From the NCBI RefSeq assembly GCF_000002425.4, contig NC_037260.1, positions 13,077,516 to 13,141,515 on the forward strand: a DNA stretch of 64,000 nucleotides, in the 5' to 3' direction. The notes under the pieces are model-generated. The model ran no database searches and had not been told where the DNA came from. It worked only from the letters and a program-made list of their open reading frames with translations. Position 1 is the stretch's first letter. Every line of letters begins with the position of its first letter. This document shows, piece by piece, positions 51,375 through 62,386 of this stretch. Source of the DNA: Physcomitrium patens (taxonomy: Eukaryota > Streptophyta > Bryopsida > Funariales > Funariaceae). Position numbers and translations under genes: made by a program.

Positions 51375-52706
51375 ATGGAGCAGGATGGCCAAGCACATGA
51401 AGGTCAGCCTCAGCAAGCACAGCATGATCAGCAAGGAGGAGTGGGTTCAAATCCTCAGCAAAACCCGCAGGAACAGGTCTGCCTCATCTGAAACTCCACA
51501 TTAGATTGTGCACGCAATATCGAAGTGACCACAAATGGACTATTCTATGTCTCAGGTTCTGTTTTCGTTCGATCTGATTTGCTACGCATAATTGGATGTA
51601 CTTACTGAATCCATTGCTGAATTATCGAGTGTAGGCAAAGGTTGCTTCTCAAGAAGCAGTAGTAGCGCAACAAGAAGCCCAGGAGGCCATCAAACGGGCG
51701 TACGTCAAGCAGATGGCAGCGCAGGAGAAGGCAGAGCGCGCGTCTCAACAGGCGAGATCTTCAATCTATTGTGCAGCTCAGTTTCGATGGTCTTGAATGT
51801 TACTGCAAAACAAACCGACTGAGAAGTATTAACCAAAATACGTCGAATGGCTGGGTTTCAGGTTGTTACTGAACAGGAGACGGCTAAAAAAGTTGCAACT
51901 GAAGCAGCCTCTGAAGCAGCTGAGAAAGCTGCAAACGAACAGCGGGAAAGAGGGGCGAAAGAGGCGCATGATATGTCAATTGCAAATTTGGCTGCCCAGA
52001 GTGCGTTGGCATCTTTGTCTGCTAGTCAATCTGCTAACCAGCAAAGACCAGTCAATCCCGGGTATCAGTCGGGGTTCGTTGCATATTCTTCACGTGATCA
52101 GAATTCTGCCTCTGCAACTCAAGGCCAAGGAGGTAATCTAGGTATACCTGCTGTTTTTATTTTCCCATTAAATTCATTCTGCATCAGGGTTTCGTTTCAT
52201 AAGCTAATCACTGAGGAACAAGCTATGAAATTAAGATCTGTAAGGTGTACTCTTTGGATTTTGGAGGCGTCCAGCAAGGGCAGTCGCCTCAACCAAGCTC
52301 AGACAGCGATTCCTTGCAATCGGCCCAGCGTTGTCAACAAATGTTACTGCAAGGTGCAAATCAGATGGCGCAACATGCAACCGCCCAAATGGCAGCTGCT
52401 CAGAACCTCGCTGCCGGTTCACCAGATCCTCAATACCAGCAGGTCAAGGATCTAACTACATGATTTCAGAATGTTGTAGGGTTCAATTTGCTAACTCTAG
52501 AACATCCTTGGTAGTCAAGATCTGTCGAACTTAAACAAATAAATAAACATGTGATCCAATGCTGAGAACTGCAGGTGGCAAGGCAGCAAGCAACGGCTGC
52601 TCAGGACGAAATGGAGTTTGCTTACAAGATTGCAGCTGCTGCTCAAGCTCCAGACACTGCGGTGCAAGCCGCTGCTGCCTTACCCAATCTCTTCAACGCA
52701 GCATAA
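51375..52706 (+). CDS. Unrecognised Gln/Ala-rich hydrophilic protein, 265 aa
   Basis: Five coding exons: 51375-51476, 51635-51751, 51862-52132, 52267-52442, 52575-52706, phase-consistent, ATG to TAA. I do not recognise the family. Residues 1-34 are Gln/Gly-rich (MEQDGQAHEGQPQQAQHDQQ). Residues 35-115 are charged, Ala/Glu/Lys/Gln-rich and probably helical or coiled-coil (EAVVAQQEAQEAIKRAYVKQ, ETAKKVATEAASEAAEKAAN). Residues 116-222 are Ser/Gln/Ala-rich and look disordered. The end is a helix-like, conserved-looking block, QDEMEFAYKIAAAAQAP to NLFNAA. There is no signal peptide, membrane segment or known domain. Exon 2 can only be joined in frame with a GC donor (CAACAG|GCGAGA). Keeping intron 3 (134 bp) leaves the frame open but shifts it, ending at 52455. 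Composition resembles LEA-like or prion-like proteins, which does not establish a function. Confidence 0.75.
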
Positions 52707-55009
52707 ACGAACTTTTCAAGGACATGTGTGCCGACAGGTGCAGATTGCTGGAGCATTTCCCCATTTTGTACAGTCCTTGACGTGAGCCTTGTGGTCCTCT
52801 CACAACTCTCTGCAGGTAGATTGCTCTATCTCTCATGTCACCTTATTAGCCTTTCGATGTGAAAAATGCATTGGAATTCCTGATTATCTGGTGTGACCCC
52901 ATGTTAACACCATTGAATGGGATCTCTAATTGTTGACACAGCTATGGAATGAGAGTACTGTTGATCCTGTCAAATGCTGTATAAAATTCGTCAATGATCG
53001 TTGCATTCTCGAGACACATCTCATACAGTTTTGATGTTATCAGAACAGTTGATGCTCCGTAAAGACTCGCATCATTTCTTATGTTCTTCACTTAGATGTG
53101 TATTTTTATTTGACTGTGTTGTACAATATAAAATGTTATGTTGTAAAAGTATGGATTAACATCATTTTTTTGTAAATTATGAAATGCAGTATACTTCATC
53201 GTTAGTCAATTTTAGCTAAACAATTGAGGATTTTTTAACTTCTGATCAACTGTTTTGGGTATTTTGTCACAATTTTAAAAATGACTTGTAAGTAAGATAT
53301 CACATGTCAATATTTTGAAAAATTGGTTGGAAAAGATTGCAACCTTGTAAATGGATTCTACTCACTGGAAAAACTAATCTTGTTTTGATATTTAAAATAT
53401 AATTTGATAAGGACCAAAATGTCAATCAAATACTATCCTAAATATCCTCTCATTTTAGGATTTTCAATCAAAATATTCAAGTTGAATTCATAATATAACA
53501 AAATGCATGTAATAACGTAAGCATCCTCTTTTTTAAAAATCAATTGTAGATAAGTAAATATTCGATTTATACTGAAATATTTTGGTACTTACACATGAAT
53601 CAAATAATTGAATCAATCTATTAACCAATTTTTAGATATCTATATATTCATATTAACTACATTGTATTGTTTTAAAATCAATAATAGTAATAATAAAATC
53701 AATAAAATCAAAAGTCATGTGTAAGAATTTTTTTGAGCTAAGCAAATTCCATAAGTGTGAATGTCTATCTTTAAAATTACCAAAAAGGCAATTTAAAGCC
53801 CAAAACCTACATTATCTCATATCATATTGTATTCTTTGTTCAACTATCGATAGCACTTTAGGTTACAAAATCTATAGCACAATTCATATCATTTTTAATA
53901 CGTAAACTGTGGTTATTAATGATATCAATTGGTGTGTTTTTTAACCACAGTAATTTATGTAATTTTTTGTAGATATGTGTCAATTTGATATTTTTAACGC
54001 TTTGGTATTAGTTTGAAGTATGGTTTCAAGTGGTTGGGGTTTCCCTCGTTTTGTGAAATAAAAGTTTCTTAGCAAAACAGCAGTTTAAAGTTTCAGCATG
54101 GAACTCATTTGTTGTATGCAAAGACAAAAATAAATATAACATAAATACAAGAGAACATGAACTGAATACAGAGTAACAAGACCAGTTACTGAATGTCAGT
54201 ATCAAGATACAACTAGATTCACAAACCACAAAATAAACAAAAATTGTTATTTATTGAATGCAATACTTATTACTCTCAACAAAGCATTCTTGCTGAAGGT
54301 CTCAAAAGATCCATTATCAATTCCACCCTCCGCAAATTCAAAGGTCATGGCTATGCAAAATAGCGGTATCACCCAGGAAAGAACATTCCAGGATAGCGTG
54401 ACTTTTTCTGACGATTTAATCGATTTTTCCAGTCACCTTGACAGCACCAGAGAAAGCTAGGACAAGAGAAGTGTTGCATACATGCATTGAATCACTAACA
54501 AAAAAATGCAATTTAGTGTCAGAATCATCTGGTGTCCTTCAGGTTAGTTCCTCATTTTTTTTGAGGATCTTGGGTTGAATTGGACAGACCAAGGTACATA
54601 ACGAATTGATACAAAGAAACTGCACAACGAACATCCATTAACAAGGCCATGACCAATGTAATAAAGACTGCCGTGGAGCAGGTCCTGGCTAAGAACTACT
54701 ATAGCAGTCTGATTGAACTTGCATTGTAGGAATGCACCCAGCGTCTGGTGGACAATGACTCCCGCCCAGCTAATTCAACAATTCTCTGACCAGAAAAATC
54801 TGGAATGCCATATTGCCAAGTATCAACTGAACAACACATAAGGTTATAGCCACCCAAGTTACTCAAGAAACAAGTACACAAACTGAAATTACACAAGGCT
54901 GCACACAATATAAGTTACTTTGTCTGGAGTTAAAACACCGGGACATTTCATGGTGTAGCAGAAGTATTCGCTGAAGCTGAAACATAATCCTACAAAACCG
55001 CATTAATTT
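52707..55009. other. Convergent 3' flanks and AT-rich DNA
   Basis: The 3' UTR of the Q/A-rich gene probably reaches about 53.15 kb. From about 53.2 to 54.0 kb the DNA is AT-rich and empty. From about 54.25 kb it is probably the 3' UTR of the minus-strand F-box gene; TTTATT near 54249 would be AATAAA on that strand. Confidence 0.45.
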
Positions 55010-58000
55010 TTACCGTAATTCTTGGAGTTGAATTTGACACAGAGCAAGGCTACCATCTGTGTGTGAAGTGAGAATCCGGGTGGAGCCAACCCTGACGCAC
55101 AAAATGGGCACCTGTTTAAGAGGCGACATGACACTCGAACTGTTGGAGATGCCCCCCTGCGGAACTGCCGTTTCACTCCATCTTGAGACAGAACCAGTGT
55201 CAGAATTATCACAGGGTCTAATAGAAACAAGACAATTTCCGGAAGAAGAATCCCATACTCGCACTATCCCATTCATACTCCCTGTAACCAGTGTCTCTAG
55301 ACCATATTCTTGCAGGTGTAAACTTTTCATAACACTTCTGTCATGTTCTTTTTGCCATAGAATTGCTTGCTTTCTGCGAACGAAAGAAAAGATTTTCTTT
55401 AGAGCAGCCACACAAGTTAGAAACTGCAAGTATACGAGTTGCAAGTTCAGATATGCCCTGTATCAGCACAGAACAGATTCCAAACGGCAATATAGCCTGG
55501 TTGACTATCCTAATATAATGAACGACACAAATCAACTAACTTATTTCAGCAATTCTCTAGAAATGACGGAATTGTATAGAATTGGGCACTGATACTATGC
55601 ATAGGAGGCAGCCAAGTATACCGTATATCCCAGCAACAAAGGCGACCCACTGATGTTCCTGCAAAAAGAAAGTGACCGTTTCTACCCCATTGCAAGCACT
55701 CCACTTCTGCAGATCACATTACACCTCAGAGAAAGAAATGCAAACAAACCGAGGACAAAATAAAGATAAAGTCTTAAAACATTTTTTTAAAAAGGAGACG
55801 CACTTCAAACTACGTAAGCCCAATTTTTCTATATTAAGTTTGACGTGAATCAAAAGGTGGACCTCTCATAGGACTCGGTCGCAACAGTCGAGCCACAATT
55901 TCACCAGTTGAGGTGTCACAGATTTGTACAGAGCCGTCCCTAGACCCCGTGGCAAGCACTGACATCTCTTCTTGAACACACAAACTCGACACAGCTGCAG
56001 AATGGCACCTACATTCCCAAAAAGATCAGTGGAATTGCATGTAGAAGTTCACATTGTAGGTGAAATAAAGTGATCTAAGGTGTGGAATGATGAGCAATCA
56101 CTACAGCATGCTGATCTTGAGCTGTTATTATTATGTGCAACTTATGACTTAGCACTCCCTAACAGACTACACAGACAATTTAATTGGATAAATGCCGCCT
56201 TGAAATCAGATGCGGATCTCTCAACGTAAATTTTGGAAGACCTCTATTTCAAATTAATGATAAAGGCTCTGTCTTAACAAGAATTGATGGTAACCTCAGT
56301 ATACGAGAGCAGCGGCCACTATAAAGATCGAAAATGCGAGCAGCTCCATCGGCGCAACCAACTGACACGTCCGATTCTGTGCAGCTGCATCCCAAAGTAC
56401 AGACAACGCTGGCGCGTCAAAACTCCTCATTCCAAGTAGAACATATAATAAACTCTTTACTTAAGGTGTAGGCAGCTGCTACAGCTATCCATAGCCGCTA
56501 TTTACCTTAAGCAATAGAGACGACATCCATGGCCACCCATTTGGTGAGTCACGCGTCCTCCTCTGTTTCGATTCCATACCCAAACCTCCGCACCTGCTGC
56601 TGCTATAATCTGTCCCCGTGTCTCCAGTTCCAAGTTTTAAGTTGACTTAATTATTGATAACTCATTTCGAGCGCTCTAAAATCACCACAAATGACTATCA
56701 CAGGTTGAAAACAGCTATTTCACCACCACATGTCAAACACGTACAATCACTAACGAAGAGCCTCCATTTACATATCGTCTTGAGCTGTTCTCCAAAAAAA
56801 TATCGACTATCATTTGTTCTGCTTGACAATACAGAATACTCCTCTTAACTTGATACAGCATGGAAATTTTACACTTCGATATTTCAAGCAGAGAAAACAA
56901 AACGTTCTTGCACTGAAAATGAAGTATATAGTTAAGCCGGTAAATGTTGGGGTTTATTTTACCTTGTTAGCATCAAACTCAAGATCAACTACAGGTGACT
57001 TTGGCTTGGAAACTTTGTACTCTTCCAAACAATGCAGAGATGATGCACACCACACTCGTACAGTCTAAGTTCAGGAAGGCAACTGGTAAGAGGAGAGATC
57101 CGCTAAAGGTACTCATAAAGGGTGCCATTTGAACCATCGGATTCCTTCCCGCAGGATTACTAAAGTATAATCGTTCTACATGAAAACACAGTACTGCTGG
57201 AACAGTAAGTAGACCAATTGCTATTCTTTGAAGCAGCCGTTGAAATACCTAGCATGAGCTAAAACTTAAAAGTTGCCCCTATCTCTGTCACCTCAAAATT
57301 CAAGAGCATCACAGAAGAACCAGTACTAAAAACATCTGGAACCAATTACCTGATCGGTAGAGCCACTAACAATTGTGTTCATACTCATGTGGCAGCAATC
57401 TGCCCTGTATTTTCCGCGTTCATCCCCACCTGATCCATGCAGATCAGTATTCGTAACAAAGTTTCAATTTCATGCACAAGGACGTCGATTGGAGGTTCTT
57501 GAATGAGTCACACCTACTCACATCCTGATGCTGAGAGAGTGAAACCTCACATTATTGAATGTCGCAGTAAAATCCCAGGAACGATAAATCGCGTACATCA
57601 AAAGTGTCCAGAAAACACCTATATTCTTACACGTAAATTATTCTATGTAGCATTTGTTTAGAATAAAATTAGGGCACTTGCCTTGAAGGGTGGGCCTTCC
57701 ACCAACGACAATACATTTTGCCATGGACGAGGTGTGCCCGCTGGTACATGGTCGCGGCTCTTGTTCTAAAATCCAATTCACTGACTAATTTCACATCCGA
57801 CTGAGATAACTTAAGTTTCAGCTCCTTCCTCTGCTCTTCGAGAGCTTTCTCCCACACGAATGGGCAATTCGTGACTACATTATGCCTGCAGTACATTGTA
57901 AAATCAGTTTTCAAAAGCAAACCCAGGTCAAGGTCAATCCAACACATCTTCTGAAAGTCTTGCAATACAGAAACTTAATCAGCGCCTCAAAACACGCATC

Positions 58001-58276
58001 CCCTGGTTATCTCAACAAGCTAAGAATTCACGATACCTTCTTGCACCATTACGAAAAACCCCTCAATCCCAGAGACCGACCAAAACCTGAAGATGAACAG
58101 ACGGAAACTCACCACGCAGTGCAGACAGCAGAAGCACGAGCGAGCGAGGCTGCGGGCAAACGCACAAAGACGAGCAGCAGAACATCAGCAGCACCACTGC
58201 CCCAAGGCGACTGCTCGGCCTTCCTCGTCTTCGTTTCCGCCTTCATTTTCACCTTCCCTCTCGCAAAATGTTCCAT
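55010..58276 (-). CDS. F-box/WD40-repeat protein, 425 aa
   Basis: Nine coding exons (minus): 58276-58113, 57885-57682, 57404-57350, 57064-56963, 56621-56506, 56384-56295, 56008-55863, 55658-55622, 55373-55010, phase-consistent from ATG to TAA. Residues about 28-70 form an F-box (ADVLLLVFVRLPAASLARAS, then AVCTAW), followed by a charged helical linker and about six WD-like blades: VSGSTDQ/VRVWCASS, VWVWNRN, VGCADGAARIFDLYSGRC, LATGSRDGSVQICDTSTGE, GRLCCWDIR, LVTGSMNGIVRVWDSSSGN, and a last weak blade ending at SHTDGSLALCQIQ. This resembles Arabidopsis At3g52030 in order and spacing (from memory). It is expected to be a substrate adaptor of an SCF (SKP1-CUL1) ubiquitin ligase; the substrate is unknown. 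Intron 2 must use a GC donor (TCAAG|GCAAGT), because only that join with ACAG|GGCAGATT keeps the frame. Confidence 0.87.
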
Positions 58277-58320
58277 GACGTGGAAGAAATCACGACCCAA
58301 TTGACCCAAATGACCATAGA

Positions 58321-58593
58321 TTAGAACCCACAAATCAAACGCCGCACTTGAGCAATTGCTCCGATTTGGTGCAACAATTCCTCTGCGCTCCTTTGTCCCG
58401 TTCTCGCACCGTCTCTCATTCCCCTGTGATGATTTTCATCTACGATGAACGACTTCGTGGACACATAGCCCCATTTTTGGATGATATAAGATGTGCTCGA
58501 ACAGCCGACGAATGAAATATTCTTTTCTCGTTCATTTGTTGGAATCTGCAACGAGAAGTGCAGGGATTCATTCATCTGCTCATAGTCATCCAT
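58321..58593 (-). other. Candidate 90-codon upstream ORF before the F-box gene
   Basis: ATG at 58593, TAA at 58321-58323, ending 44 nt before the F-box start codon on the same strand. Starts MDDYEQMNESLHFSLQ. It is not an N-terminal extension, because the stop lies between, and it is not recognised. It may be a leader uORF, part of an unseen upstream gene, or chance. Confidence 0.35.
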
Positions 58594-59455
58594 GGAGCTA
58601 GAGGTTTTTAAATTCCTCGTTAATTTAGAGCTCGGAATATTATCAGGCACCCAATTTATTTATTTACTTTTTTTTTCATGTAAGAAAGACTAGATGAAGG
58701 TATTTGAAAGGGTGAATAGGTGATGCAATGTTGAACTAATGACAAGGTGTGGCAAATGAAAGTTCCTTGAGAATTAATTCAATTAAATTTATTTCTAATT
58801 GAATTGTCTTATTAATTTATTTTTTTATACACGTACGCATCAAAAATTAACATACATATTATTTTTTATAAGATGTAAACACTAATACAGTAATAGTATA
58901 AAAATGAAATAAAGAAGAACAAAAAATAAATAAATAAATATAATAACATAAGATATTTTTAGTGTGGAAGTGAATCACTCATATAACTTACTTATTTGAA
59001 TGTGTTCAAAGTAAGGGGGGGAGGAAGGGAAAAAAGGGAAAAAAATAAATAAAACTTTGCAGAAATTGAAATCAATATAAAAACGATTAAAACGAGGAAT
59101 AATTAAATAAAAGCAAGTAAAATTAACAGTTAAATAAATAAAACACATTTGTATGTGCACACCTTTTATACTTCATAATGTCATGATGATACAATGTGAT
59201 GTTGAACTTTTTCATGTTGGAATATTAGATCAAAACAAAGGAATAATTGGCTTCTATCACTAATAATCCAAATGGGCCATGATATGGTTTACAGACATGA
59301 TATTCATTATACAAATTTATTTGGTTAATATATGATAAATAAAATTAACATGTGATTTGAATGTTCCTGAATAATTAGAATGATATTATTTTGAAAAATC
59401 ATAAAATTTCCATGTATTTAAAACACAAAATATGTTCAAATATTTATAAGAATAG

Positions 59456-59489
<34 letters not shown>

Positions 59490-59787
59490 TAATAACACAT
59501 GATAAAACTGGGTATGTGTATGTACATAATTTGAACGCACTTAATCCACAAAAGACTTCTTATCTCAGAGAAAATAAGAAATTACATCAGCATATTGTAA
59601 ACCTTAATGCAATCCAATATTGGAAGCTATATTTCTTGTTCTAACATTGTATATTGTATATATGTAATTTAGAATTTTTGATGTAAATTTAGAATTTCAA
59701 AATCATTTTCGGAAATTCCATACTAGAAGAAAAATTTCATGTATGATTTTTGCTACTATACACTAGTTTTATAAAAAAAAAATATGA

Positions 59788-59818
<31 letters not shown>

Positions 59819-60082
59819 AGAAAGAGAAATTAGTGAAATGCAAGAAAAATATACCATATTAATTATTGATTGGTTGATGAATGGTTGCTGTTTGTACAAC
59901 TAATTGGTTATGATTAATGAAATTTTACATTTGAATCTTAATTGAGTCACTTTCAAATGTCCCTAACGAAGTTCAACTACAAAATTTATTGTTATTTTTT
60001 GAAATCCACTTTAACACAACTCTTATGGCAATTTGGATCCAATGAACAATGTTCCAGCATAACATATCCAAAATGGAGACAA

Positions 60083-60113
<31 letters not shown>

Positions 60114-60417
60114 AGTGTATCTTTTGAAAAAAACAGAATTTTATGTGAAGGAATCCTCTGTAAGAATCAAAATTAACAATGGTACTTCAAGATTCACCAC
60201 CCAAATTAAACAGTAGGAGTGGAGGCTCTAGATTGATTATAAAATACACTGTCAACTTAGAAGTGGATGTAGATATGGAACTGGAGCTGAAACATTGACT
60301 TCATGACTTGCATTGAAGGCAAGAGGTTGCAGTGAAAGTGGAACATGGAGTTTGAGACTATTTGAAGACTCTAATCAAATTTAAACCATGTTTCTAACAT
60401 TTACAACACACTCACAT

Positions 60418-60461
<44 letters not shown>

Positions 60462-61237
60462 TTATTAAAAAATGTTAAAGCAACCAATTTTTTTTAAAAA
60501 AATTGACCCACCTTGGATGAAGAATCATTGCACTCTCATCCCCCTTCTCCTCCTCGTTTCTATGTTCCCTATCTCCGTCCACATTTATAATCCATCCTCT
60601 TCTTGCTATGATTCAATATTCTTGCAAGATCCTCAACCTGCAATGCTCACCAGCATTGCTAAAGAAAAAATCTTGCAACAATATTTATTTTACTTTCCTC
60701 ATTCCAAAACCATAATACAATGTCCATTCCAATGTTTTTAGCTTTTGCACATACTATGACACCTTCTCCATTGCCAATCCTTCTTCATCATCTTCTCCAT
60801 CATTTCCTTCACACCTCTCTCCCACATCTCTCGTCTTTGGCTTTGCTTTATTTCACTACCTCTCCACACATTGTGCATCTTCTTTGTCGTCAACTTGGTT
60901 ATTGAATATGGTTGATCTAGATCACTCAAGATGCTTATAAAACATGGAGCAACAAAAGCTCAATATTTGTTACTACAGAGGTTGAATTGAATCACTTTTT
61001 AAAAGATGTCACACGAATTATATATAATTTCAATGAGCAAAATTACATCGACATTAATAGCATGAATATAGTGTACAAAGGACAATTTTTGGATGACATT
61101 ATAGTGGTTGTGAAAATATTTACAATTTGATAGGGTGAAATGACTGAGAGTGCAGAAATAGTCTTAGCAGACAAATTCAAAATTCTAAGCCATATTCACC
61201 ATTGGACTCTCTTCAAAATGATGGATTACTCATGCAA
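58594..61237. other. AT-rich intergenic DNA with microsatellites
   Basis: No gene recognised. (TA)n at about 59460-59487, 59795-59818 and 60084-60108; (CA)n(TA)n at about 60417-60461. The stretch 60.47-60.95 kb is less AT-rich with pyrimidine bias but carries no recognisable protein. Confidence 0.5.
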
Positions 61238-61829
61238 TGTCATGGACATACGCATGTAAGCCAGTAATTACATGTATAAATGTCAAGGACAAGAACTCGA
61301 TGAAAAAATAGTTCAGACAAGTAAGCCTTCACTCTAAGAAAAGTAACAAAATATGAATAATAAGTATGTATATTGAAAAGAAAAACTAAAATGGCTATTG
61401 CCAAAAGACAAGAAAACTAGAGACCCTTGAAACTAGACTAGAAGCAAGAAAGGAGTTGACAAGAGTGAAGAGAGCTTCACTCTTGCCTCTATATATACTA
61501 TCTAATTAGAAGCCACGTGGCGATATTCTATAAGACTTCGAATATGTGTTGACTTTCTAGGCCACATGTCTTTGCTTGCAAGGCAAGTTTTCTATGAGTA
61601 GACTACGTAGTTAGCTTATCCTTCAAGCTACCAACATGTGTGGCACATGGCTAACTTGTTGACCAAGTTTCTAACCTAAAAGTCAACTATGGACTCCTTT
61701 AAGGTCAAAGCAGCGTCTATGAAGCTTCTAAGAAGCTTTTCTAGAAGATATTGCACGATTAACCTACTTTTATCTACTTTTACATACTTTTATCGACTCT
61801 TGTAGGTAATTATATGTATACCCGTGACA
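61238..61829 (-). repeat. 3' LTR of the chromovirus, outer end uncertain
   Basis: The inner end is TGTCACGGG (minus strand, from 61829). Two outer ends are possible because TGTCA (rc TGACA) occurs at 61238-61242 and at 61281-61285, giving 592 or 549 bp. A TATA-like TATATATAGAGGC lies at about 61487-61500, with a hairpin directly downstream. The second LTR, needed to settle the boundary, is outside the window. Confidence 0.7.
61461..61484 (-). other. 10-bp perfect hairpin just downstream of the LTR TATA box
   Basis: AAGAGTGAAG (61461-61470) and CTTCACTCTT (61475-61484) are perfect inverted arms around AGAG. On the element's strand it falls near the expected transcript start, at the R region. 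Confidence 0.75.
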
Positions 61830-61830
61830 T

Positions 61831-61845
61831 TACCCCCCTTCTAGA
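61831..61845 (-). other. Polypurine tract of the retrotransposon
   Basis: On the minus strand AGAAGGGGGG followed by TAA and then the TGTCACGGG LTR start; the expected plus-strand primer site just before a 3' LTR. Confidence 0.8.
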
Positions 61846-62386
61846 GACGAGTTCCACGAGGAGCGGTGATTATATGTTGAGAAAGTCTAATATGCGGCAA
61901 ATAGTATTTGCTACATACTCTGATCTCTGTTCTCTTCGAAGGTAGTTGATGGGTCCTCTTAGCCATCGATAGTGTCCCATTCCAGGGCGAGAAGACCACC
62001 CTATTATTTGATCATTATTGAGGCCGTCATAACTTCCTTCAAATAATACATTTGAAACACCATCAGCAGTCGTTCCTATCTCCAGTAATATCACCAAACA
62101 TCGAGAATCTCTTCCAAGGTCGTGATACCAAACGCGTTGTATCTTACCATCTATTCAAGGAAGAACATGTCGTTCTTGAGGGTCTTCATCTCGGTTGCGT
62201 CGTCTTGAAGGTTGTGACAATCGCAACGTCTCATCCAGTAAGTCAGCAAACGAAGGTTCTTGAGTTGAATCCACTGGTTGTTGGCTCTCCATCTAATTAG
62301 CGTCACAAATGCAAAGAAGTTACAAACAAGGCTAGGAAATTGAATGTTATCTTGCCTCAATCTTGTCTCTTTTATAAGAGAGATTT

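Noticed and set aside
51847..52455. 202-codon + ORF as a separate gene
   Set aside because: It is exon 3 of the Q/A-rich gene reading through intron 3 into the wrong frame of exon 4.
55059..55592. 177-codon + ORF
   Set aside because: Antisense shadow of the F-box/WD40 last exon.
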